DNA of 64,000 nucleotides from Haemonchus contortus (Eukaryota; Nematoda; Chromadorea; Rhabditida; Trichostrongylidae): positions 24,585,897 to 24,649,896 of the forward strand of contig LS997563.1 in assembly GCA_000469685.2 (NCBI GenBank), written 5' to 3'. Of this stretch, positions 55,930 through 64,000 are shown piece after piece (the stretch's first letter is position 1; every line of letters starts with the position of its first letter). A program made the translations under genes and the position numbers. The notes below the pieces were generated by a model. It was not told the origin of the DNA and ran no database searches. It saw only the letters and a program-made list of their open reading frames with translations.

Positions 55930-56530
55930 TCATGCATTGTTTTTACAAAGCTGTTTGCCATAAGAAACCAAAATTGACCTGTATCATCTCTTCAAGTAAG
56001 TGAACATCAGAAATAATGGTTATCCTCTCGCAACAGTTTAATGGATCCTTGCGATGATGTGGACACGATCAGTTGCACTAAACCCTCGAAACCTTGCTTG
56101 CATGGCTGCCCTTCAGCTGGTAATCCGCCAACCTTTTGAAATTCGACTGTGAAAACCCTATAGATCACAGACAGCAAACAGATTGTGGAGTACATGCCAA
56201 CAGCGTCTAGAGCTCTCTTCTCATACAGCAACACGATATTGCTAGTTTTTCATGACGTGGGCACTTTGCATTCCGGTTGATACATTGTAAAGGGCCAGGG
56301 TTTTGACGATAATTGGCGGAAAACTTTAAAGGCTTCAGATGATCTGATTTAATCCTACTGGGGCCAAGCCCTGTACAATTCTTCGCAGACGTACTAAGAT
56401 GTCGAATTTAAGAAGGAAAATCCGAAGTACCTACATATCCATCCTGCCCATGATGGAGGAAGTAGACGTGGCTGTTGAAGGGAGAGAAGAAGTCGTGGAC
56501 GCCCTTCTTTTGACCTTCGAGGTGCAGTAG
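55930..56530 (-). pseudogene. RTE-type LINE reverse transcriptase fragment
   Basis: Minus-strand blocks in RTE order: a segment like the AP(G)P..I..EHLK block (GPSRIKSDHLKPLKF, about 56,340), then LLSVIYRVFTVEFQKVGG (about 56,130-56,180), then ARFRGFSATDRVHIIARIH (about 56,041-56,100). Several stops and frame changes intervene. This is the upstream half of an RT; the catalytic box is absent. Confidence 0.65.
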
Positions 56531-57370
56531 TCGTTCCGTGAGGACAACTAAGGAAAGTCATTTAAATTTTGTGAACGGCGAAGCTCCAGCGGCTTTTGGG
56601 CACGCTTTTCCATTCTCAGCAGCTTCGGCCAGAATTGCCGTTTCTGTATCTCTCAGATCTCCCTCTGTCGTTTCTCTGCATAGTATTGCAAGTTCGGACT
56701 CGAGATGGTGGTCGCCTCTATCTCCCCAGTTTCAACTCGCAAATTTTCGAAGGAATCTTTTCATAAGCTCGCGAAGAGAGCTAGGTGATCACATTTGATC
56801 ACGGGACTATGGCTTCATTTATTATTACACTATTTATTTTAGTATTCAAAGACCCTACAACCCTTACTAGAAAGTCAGAGGTTTCCCTATATAATGTGCA
56901 GGATTAAAAGGAGAAAAAGAAGCCTAGTCACCCAATATCGAAGTTCACTCGGTGGTAAGAAGTGCAAAATTTGTGGTATCGTGGTGAAGGAAAAGAGCGA
57001 AGAGATTTTGAAGAGGGATCGTGCTGTAGGTGCATATGGCATATACGGTCATATATAATACATGGAAGTCATATCCACCTTTACTACAGATCAGTTTTGC
57101 GCATGAACTATAGGACACTGTTGATACTGATGTTGCCCCAAAAGGGGAATGGAGGTTCATCTCATACATAGCAACTGATCATGTAGATGCATTCTGTTTC
57201 ACTCCAGATAGATCTATCGGATGCGACCGGAAACAATACAACCACAAGTTGAAGAAGATATGTGTGAAATGTTTATTGATTCATGAATGCATAGACACTA
57301 TGGCTCAGTGGCTTAGTTAATATGACGCTGAATTCTTCGAATGGTGAAATAACTATGTCGTGCCACTACA
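56531..57370. other. Non-coding, possible further LINE decay
   Basis: Sequence immediately right of the RTE fragment may be its upstream part, but no block is recognisable. Nothing else is supported. Confidence 0.35.
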
Positions 57371-57588
57371 TCACTTGCCCTTCTTTTTATGCTTTTTGTG
57401 CTTTCCTGGAGGTCCGAAAGTATCGTAATCACCTTTCTCCAAGGCTGAAATCGTCTGAGTACCACATGAAGAAATAGAAAACGAAAAAGTAGTGGTCAAG
57501 GAATGGTACCCACCCATCTTCTCTGCAGCAGCCAGAAGTGCCAAATCCGTCTGAGGTAAAGCTGCTCTACCAGAACCGCCCGCGGATT
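57371..57588 (-). CDS. Terminal two exons of unrecognised gene, Lys/His-rich C-terminus
   Basis: Two minus-strand exons fit in phase: 57,588-57,514 (SAGGSGRAALPQTDLALLAA then AEKM, ending ATGG before GTGGGT) and 57,444-57,371 (ALEKGDYDTFGPPGK then a Lys/His tail and TGA), joined through an acceptor GATTTCAG; the upstream acceptor is TTTTCTCTCAG. The tail resembles a nuclear/nucleolar or RNA-binding basic end. Upstream exons should lie above 57,640, where I could not find them among repeats. Strand is opposite to WRAP53. The family is not recognised. Confidence 0.45.
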
Positions 57589-57921
57589 CTGAGAGAAAAC
57601 AAAAACAATTCCACATTGCTGGCACGAACATCAATGAAGAAGGACAATGCTAGTAATGGCCCAGAACATAGTAGCACTCGGAGCTCAAAAGACCTAATAA
57701 GTGAGCTAGCTATTGGTTGGACCCTTTGAGTACTTAATTCCTACCACAAAAGTCTGGTACCAGCGCAGTGCGCTACCAGTAAACGGTTTCAACCTCCTAT
57801 GAGGTCTGGACGGATACCCTGACATATCGATAGAGTTTCGAACCAGAACCGTTAAATGGGTGCTCCAAAAATTCTCACGAGCCCTCAAAGTTCCATTTTA
57901 GATTGTTCCAGTTTAAATAGG

Positions 57922-58078
57922 CAGTCGTCTGCACTACAGCCTTCGTGGAGCATTGGTAGTGCTTTCTCCAAGAGAAAGATGTGGGTTTGCTTTCCACCCT
58001 CGCCATGATACTTGCGCAGCTCAGTCGTCCAGCACTATCAATGCTCCACGAAGGCGTTTGCTGCGGTGCAGACGACTG
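57922..58078. mobile_element. Short MITE with tRNA-like left arm
   Basis: CAGTCGTCTGCAC at the left and its inverse GTGCAGACGACTG at the right, with AGCCTTCGTGGAGCATTGG repeated inverted inside. The left arm plus centre has a tRNA-like look (GGAGCATTGGTAGTGC as D arm, CTTTCTCCAAGAGAAAG as anticodon stem-loop, TGGGTTTGCTTTCCA as T arm). However, the acceptor stem does not pair, so it is not a functional tRNA gene. Confidence 0.6.
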
Positions 58079-58167
58079 TGCTTTTCTTCTAGTAAGAGTT
58101 TTTATAACATTTTCTGATACTTGTTGGAGTTGAGATCTTATTAAGGCTATCCCTCACACCAATCGTA

Positions 58168-59700
58168 CACTGGTGTGCGAAACTTAGGGACGAAAACAAC
58201 TTTCGATTACTGTACCTCTGTCCGACGACAGAGCTCGATGTAATTTATACCGTACCAATAGAGGATCATTACGGTATTGTACCAGGAAGCAACTGGTAGA
58301 AAATCGAAATATGACGAGCAAATAAGACATTTTTATCGAAAGGTGCCAATTACACATACTTCCTCACAACTTATCCTAGTACTTTAAAAGAAGCGACGCG
58401 ATTCCTAATAGGGTGTGCGATCACCACGGACAGCAGCAAATGCTCTGCAACGCGATCCCATACTTTCCACGAGGTTGGAAATGAGTTGTTGTGGTAGGGC
58501 ATTCCACTCCTCTATCAGCGCAGTTGACAATTGCTGGATGGTCAGTGGTGCACTTGGACGTGCTGCAAGGCCTCTACCCAGAACATCTCACACGTCCTAG
58601 ATGGAATTGAGGTCGGGGGAACGGGCATGCTACTCCATTCGCTGGATAACCTCTTGTGTCAAGAGCTCTTCCACCTGAGCTGTTCGATGCGGTCGCACAT
58701 TGTTATCCATAAAAATGAGTTCAGGGCTCACTTCAGCTCTTAAAAGATACACACTGAGGAGGGGTTCCTTTTCATAACAACGCCGACTGTTGACTGGTCT
58801 CACGCTTAAAAATCTGGAGGCCAGTTCGGTTACGAAGCATGATGCCTTTCCATACCATAACACCTCGACCACTGAAACGATCAAGTTCCACAACGTTTCT
58901 GAGAGACGTGCGCGTCCCCACCTTTGGCCACGAGTGTGCGTTCAGAATCACTACTCAAACTGAATCTGCTCAAATCCAAAAAAAGCAAACGGCCCCATTC
59001 GCTATCTCCTAGCACCATCCTAAAGGGTCTCGCCGATTCGCGAGGGTCAAAGGAACACTACGTAGTGGTCGTCAGGCGAAGAGACCGCAGCCGTGCAGAC
59101 GTTGTGCCACTGTAGTGCTGGCATGGCTTGCTTTAAAATCCTGTTAAATGAGATTGCAATCAAAGAAGCTGACTGGCGTGGGTCTCTACTTGCTTGCTGC
59201 ACCATGTAGGGGTAATACCTCAGTGTAGTTGTTCTTGGTCGACCACCTCTTCTCCTTCGTGCAGCAGTATCAGAGGTTTGGGATGCTCTCCGTGCAGGCG
59301 GAACAACGCGCCCGCACGGAGAGCGGTGAGCGATACCAGGTTCTTGAGCTGCACTCGTCATGGTTCGACCTTTTTCGAATTTCTCCATGATCCTTCCTCG
59401 TGCCAGGATATCCAGACGATGTCTGCGGGATATGATGTATACAAGGATAGCACCACAGTACTTGGTAATTACTGGCTGATTGACAAAAAATTATTTTGTC
59501 CATATCAGCTGCCACGATTTGTGCGAGTAGCCATATTTCTCGCTTTACTTGAACTATTCCTCCATGCAGGGACGTCCAACTTTCTGTGCATAACCGTCAT
59601 AGGTCTGGCAATATAATCCCACGCTTTCATTCATTTCCACCCAGTCCTCGATGTTTTATTATACGTTATCCATCTCGTCCCTAAGTTTTGCACACCAGTG
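58168..59700 (-). mobile_element. Tc1-like DNA transposon, copy B
   Basis: Nearly perfect ~25-bp inverted ends (CACTGGTGTGCGAAACTTAG at the left; CACTGGTGTGCAAAACTTAG read inward from the right) are flanked by TA at 58,166-58,167 and 59,701-59,702. Length is 1,533 bp, normal for Tc1. It matches copy A over its whole length except for copy A's insertion. It is better preserved than copy A but its transposase is also broken. Confidence 0.93.
58440..59390 (-). pseudogene. Tc1-like transposase, frameshifted
   Basis: Minus-strand blocks: the N-terminal HTH at 59,388-59,047 (RRRGGRPRTTTLRYYPY) and the DDE core at 58,893-58,630 with IFMDNNVRPHRTAQVEELL (the second Asp block, FMDDNA in active relatives). 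In further frames down to about 58,440 there is a C-terminal part parallel to copy A's LIEEWNAL. A short palindromic insertion near 59,315 (GCGCCCGCACGGAGAGCGG) disrupts the HTH compared with copy A. No intact frame survives. Confidence 0.8.
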
Positions 59701-59702
59701 TA

Positions 59703-60234
59703 TTTACCTCAGACGGAACGTTTCTGCGGGTAGTTTATCTGTCTTTGGTATTCAACTATGAAACGCCCGAAATAGATCACCTGAGATACAAGCAAAAACC
59801 CAAACATGATGAAACAAGCAGAGATCTGTGAAGGAACGTGTTGTTTACAATTTTGCACTTAACGCATGCTCCCATTCTACAGCCACTTAAATGAGCGGAT
59901 TGAGCGTCAAATACACTCTTTTATCAGAGTTTAGAAACTTTATCTAGACATAATTTATCGAATTCACTTTATTCGCTATTAGTCAGTTGCACAAGTAGTT
60001 TCTCTTGGAACACACACAGTTACTGGAGAGAAACTGCAAAAATCTTCTAGAACGTGGAGACCTATTCAATATCACTTGCAATCATTGGCATGCTTAAGAG
60101 GAACGACATTATGAAATATGATTAATATGACTATGATATTCGTACAGAAGGGTATTATATGATACAAAGAAGAAATTTCAATCAAAGGCACATCAGGAAA
60201 TGGTAGAAAGGCCAGCATTGCCAAAGATAGGACT
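59703..60234. other. Non-coding, nothing recognised
   Basis: AT-rich. I searched here for the missing left end of the adjacent maT-like element and did not find it. Confidence 0.4.
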
Positions 60235-61198
60235 ATGAAAATGGTGTGTTTATGAGCCGACCGTATCTTGGGTGACCAATCAAGATGACGGCAAAAAGCG
60301 GAACTTGTCGAAGTTGACGGTGGGGCGAATTGTCAAGCAAAACTTCCACTGCCTTTCCTATCATATGCAGAAATGCGGCTTTACTCCCGATATCAGGAGA
60401 CAGTGTAGAGAAAAGAATGCAGAAGGTTACTGACTCACTTGGGAGAAACACGCATCCCTTCATCGTCTCCTCTGATGAGAGAAACTTTGCGTCATGTTCA
60501 ATCCCCAACAAATGATGGATAAAAATATTATAGAATATTGAAGAATAAAATATAAACCAATCACGTTCTAGGCAGAAGCATCGAAAACGAAATTCTTCGC
60601 GAAAAGATGATAAAAGAACAGTAAAATGATGTTTATGGAGGGAGTCCTGGGCAATGGCGCCCGTGGTTTCGAGGGTTTCGGAATGAGAATTAACAATAAT
60701 GCTCACTCAGTGAGCGTACTGATGGAAGTACTGAAGCACAGATCCGGACCGTTCCCTGAACAGCTCCTAGCCTCACAGCAGGACGGTATTTCAGCCCACA
60801 AAGCCACGATCGCAGAAGAGTGGTGTCGACGCTAGCTGCCCGACTTCATTAGCATAGAGGAATGGTCACACTGCTCTGGAGTTCTTAACCCAGTTGATTC
60901 CTCCTCATGATCCTTGATCAGAAGAGAACCATATGGATCCCAGTTTGGGGTCCCAGAAAGCAAGAATAAGAATTTCTGGGGAGAAATGGAAAAGGAGACC
61001 TGCGTGCAGTATGCGAGATGTAGCAGAAGCTATGACCCTCTATCGGTGCTAATGGGGGATATTTTGAAATGCGATTGTAGCATGTTGCAGCACACAATGT
61101 AAACAAGCGTACACATAGATCCCATTGTGATTTTCATAGTAGAAGCTACAAATACACTGCCATGAATTGGCACCCATAATTTTGGGTCACCCTGTATA
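60235..61198 (+). mobile_element. maT/IS630-type transposon remnant, 5'-truncated
   Basis: Plus-strand frames show, in order, KLTVGRIVKQNF (second HTH), SSDERNF (first catalytic block, SDEK in active relatives), QQDGISAHKATIAEEW (second block, QQDGAPAH) and LPDFISIEEWSHCSG leading to LNPVDSS (third block). These lie in different frames with stops. The right end AATTTTGGGTCACCCTGTAT is the reverse of the AGGGTG...CCAAAATT terminus of this group. The matching left end is missing. A second copy lies at 62,799-63,966 in the opposite orientation. Confidence 0.75.
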
Positions 61199-62196
61199 CT
61201 CTTCTTTAAAGAGTACATACAGCTCAAAAGACGACCGAAGAAATTAAATCGAACATATTTGGGACAGAACCATTGTCTGCGTCGACTGAATTCTGTTTTC
61301 CTATGTCAAATCCGAGAACGATGCTTCAAAACCATTACGAATTGTGATCATTCCGCTTGCGGAGCAAGTTTATTGGGAAGTTCTACGGAGAACGGGAAAA
61401 GAGCACATTTGGCTCATCGAACATCCTCACAATAATGATAGGGGAGCAAAGACCCAGCGGGTCTGTTCAAACCCTTCTTTTTCTTTTAATAAACTGAGGG
61501 GTCGTACGAGCCGCGGAAGATTACCACCTAATGTTCGACCGTGAGAACCATACTGTTTGTGAAGGAGGATTTCATAGGGAAAAAAGCAGCAGATCCGGTC
61601 GAGGCACAATGCTTGGAAGAGCATTCGCAACAACTACGAGGCCAAGGTTACTTGTCTTCGACATCCTGACGGAAAAGATACTTCCTCTCCATGGCCAACG
61701 GAATAGATCGTTTATGACTACTACTCTGACCTCTCGAGCATTTACGTCTGTCTTGTTCCACAGCATCGCCTAAATGGCCCACTCTCCCATATTTCTAAGC
61801 CTCTCATACGAGTCATCCCTGACGGAAGTCCAGATGAAAGACAGCCAAATAATTAAGCAGGGTTCAGTACAATCAACTACATCCAATCGCAAGGCCCATT
61901 GAAATATCGGAGAGTACAGAATGTCGTTATGTCCACTTTGAAGAGATATGAGGAACGGAACAGTTCGTGATGCTCCATTTACGCTTAAAAGTACGATCGC
62001 TTCAGCTACGTGTATCTCGGTGGAGAAGGCAGCATAATGGACGACATAGTTTCGGAAAAGCATATTTAGATGCGCTCGTGGTGGACACTCAAGAACATCG
62101 AAGGAATAGTGAAGAAGACAAATAATCTGTCCTAGCGGTTACTGTTTGACGTTACTATCCTTTCTGCTTTGACGCATTCCTCCGAGCACACATATG
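61199..62196. other. Non-coding, unassigned
   Basis: Several frames of 60-97 codons on both strands with no motif. No element ends seen. Confidence 0.35.
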
Positions 62197-62377
62197 CTGC
62201 TTTCATAGTCCGCCGGCCGGCGCGCCGGCGGAGGCAGTGCCAGGGAGGAGGAGGGAGGCAGACAGATAGGCAGACAGTCCACGCCCCTTGGAAGGGGCGT
62301 GGATTGTTTGCCTTACACTGTCTGCCTCCCTCCTCCCCCTAGCACTGCCTCGGCCGGCCGGCGGACTGTGAAAGCAG
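62197..62377. mobile_element. GC-rich foldback MITE, copy 2
   Basis: Starts CTGCTTTCATAGTCCGCCGG, as at 55,591, and ends with the inverse. The arms are about 80-90 bp and include GGAGGAGGGAGGCAGACAG, with a short centre around CCACGCCCCTTGGAAGGGGC. The shared ends define the family. The centre differs from copy 1. Confidence 0.78.
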
Positions 62378-62798
62378 CCATGGACTCTAAGAAAGCACGA
62401 TGAACATGCAACCAGAGTCATTCAATGTGTTATGAAAAGAGATGCCATGAGCTTCCCGATACACGCACAAGCAGAGAGGATCCAAAATCCCAAGCTCCGT
62501 CAGAAAACGTAGATCAGGCACACAGTAGCGTAGTAGAACAAAGCAAAAACAAGATGAGCAAGGCACTTTATGCGATTTTGCCATGACCGTATAACCAAGG
62601 CGATTATTGAGTGGTGATGTCAAGCAGCAGGACATTGGCCAGTTCATTTCTCAGTTTTTCTGGAAAAGTTCTGATCGGGAAATAGTCTTCTCGTGTCGCT
62701 AGGATAAGGAAGGCCTGACGAATTTGATGGTTCATAACGAATACGATTTTGGAGTCAACTAGAGCGAACCGATGATCAACGAGACGGTAGTTGGTATG

Positions 62799-63966
62799 CA
62801 GGTTGTTCCAAAATTATGGGCGCCTATTCCCTCCTATCTCCTAATTGCAATGCATTTGGAGCTTGTAAGCTGAACTATAAACCTTTGTGTGCGTTCACTA
62901 TCATTATGTGCAACAGCAAGCTACAATTACATTTCAAAATACAATTTACTAGCATGTCGCACGTGCTCAATTTCATCCCAACCATTCTTAACTCTCTCAG
63001 AACCACTTCAAGCTGGGATTGCGATTCTGACAGGTTCTCTTCTAGTCAGGGACCACGCAGAGGGTTAATGAAGTTGGGCGTCGGCACAACTGCTGAACGA
63101 TTTCGGCTCGGCTCTGTGCGCTGGAATACCTTTTGATAAAAAGACCGCGGGATGTTCTAGAAAGTGGAGTCGAATCGACGCTTCAGTACCTCCATCAATA
63201 TGCTCTTTGGGTGCACGACTTTGTTAATATTCACGCCGGCACTGACAAAACCACCAACCTCTTTTCATTGCCCGTACTCCAATAGACATTTTTTGTTGTT
63301 TTCATAACAATTTCTGCACGAGAGATTGAAATATCGATGTTTCTATCCAGAACGCCATCGCTTTATTTGTTGAAGATTGCTTCTGTCGTGAAAAGTTTCT
63401 TGTCAGTGAAACTGATCGAGTTATGCGTGCCCCACTCAAGTGAGTTAGCAGCCTTTTGCATTGTTTAGCCCTACAACTTCTGTCAAGATCGGAAAGGAAG
63501 TGGCTTTTATGCAGACCATAGCTATGGCAATGAAGCTTCTAACAATCCGCCAGATCGACAACTCTCTTGATTCCTGCTCAGTTGCCTCCCTTTCCAGGGG
63601 TCACTCAGGATCCCCATCAACTAGCAAACGGGCTATTCTAGTGGTCCTGTCCATGCCAAAACTGACCCTTTTACCTCCTTCGACTTTGTCTTTTTGCTTC
63701 CCTGTGTCATTTTGTAGACTGCTGCACGGTGTTGTTCGGGATAAAAAGTTTCCATCACGTCCTTCAGCCTCTTGCATGCGAATGCTTGTAAATGGCATTG
63801 AATGAGGCTTCACAATCTTGAGCATACTGTGAGCCTCACTCCGGTAGCCATGCACATTGCAAGAAAACCCTCGTGCGCAACTGAACAATAGCAAATGGAG
63901 GCAAGTTAACAAACTATTTCTACCACAAAGTTTCTGAATCTTTGCTCATGATTTTGGGACATCATG
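62799..63966 (-). mobile_element. maT/IS630-type transposon, decayed copy
   Basis: The left end CAGGTTGTTCCAAAATTATG and the right end (inverse CATGATGTCCCAAAATCATG) are terminal inverted repeats. The minus strand carries a broken transposase: SISFTDKKLFTTEAIFNK (first catalytic block) near 63,370-63,420, then ILMEVLKRRFDSTF near 63,180, and an HTH-like region at 63,600-63,700 (RTTRIARLL). Its 3' part parallels 60,900-61,196. The element is fully contained and ends about 34 bp before the window edge. Confidence 0.7.
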
Positions 63967-64000
63967 TATGTGATATAAGATCAGTGCAATTGGTATTAAG

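Noticed and set aside
57940..58010. Functional tRNA-Leu gene
   Set aside because: Anticodon-like stem-loop is good, but the acceptor stem does not pair and the sequence is part of a MITE arm.

Overview
The window looks like nuclear DNA from a parasitic nematode, most likely a clade V strongylid such as a hookworm. This is an inference. It rests on short introns (many 50-160 nt) with TTTCAG-type acceptors, two single-copy eukaryotic genes whose coding potential is split over many small exons, and a very dense load of nematode-type transposons: Tc1, mariner, maT, BEL/Pao, CR1-like and RTE LINEs, and foldback MITEs. No bacterial-style operon, CRISPR array or rRNA is present.

Host genes. (1) 6.7-8.2 kb, plus strand: eight exons encoding the C-terminal ~286 residues of the mitochondrial RNA helicase SUPV3L1/SUV3. 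The helicase core exons are not seen in the window. (2) 28.5-55.0 kb, plus strand: a thirteen-exon model of 557 codons encoding a WRAP53/TCAB1 WD-repeat protein (telomerase/Cajal-body RNP factor). All splice phases agree, and the length is close to the vertebrate protein. Its introns hold most of the repeats of the right half. (3) 57.4-57.6 kb, minus strand: two terminal exons of an unrecognised gene ending in a lysine/histidine-rich tail. (4) A weak two-membrane-segment ORF at 1.0-1.3 kb, minus strand.

Mobile DNA. The centrepiece is a BEL/Pao LTR retrotransposon (14,804-28,034, minus strand) with 425/488-bp LTRs, TCAAG target duplications and a tRNA-Gly-like primer site. It carries gag, protease, RT/RNase H and integrase, plus an uninterrupted 545-residue extra 3' ORF with coiled-coil and cysteine-rich zinc-binding-like segments. 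Gag-pol carries several frameshifts and a stop. A CR1-like LINE (18,047-22,554, minus strand, ORF1 and ORF2) sits inside the integrase core with a 7-bp target duplication. A 58-bp LINE-like scrap sits in the right LTR.

Other elements by region: Tc1-like copies at 1.4-3.4 and 58.2-59.7 kb; mariners at 11.5-12.2 and 38.4-39.3 kb; maT/IS630-type remnants at 60.2-61.2 and 62.8-64.0 kb; TTAA-flanked MITEs at 31.6-32.4 and 47.1-47.7 kb; a TTA-flanked MITE at 44.7-45.2 kb; GC-rich foldback MITEs at 55.6 and 62.2 kb; a ~2-kb inverted repeat at 49.1-51.1 kb; and RTE/CR1 LINE scraps at 35.9, 45.6-46.7 and 55.9-56.5 kb.

The most unusual signals are the extra 3' ORF of the BEL element, a strong strand-biased excess of the pentamer CAAGT over the whole BEL internal region, and a tandemly duplicated 62-nt exon-like block inside the WRAP53 gene.
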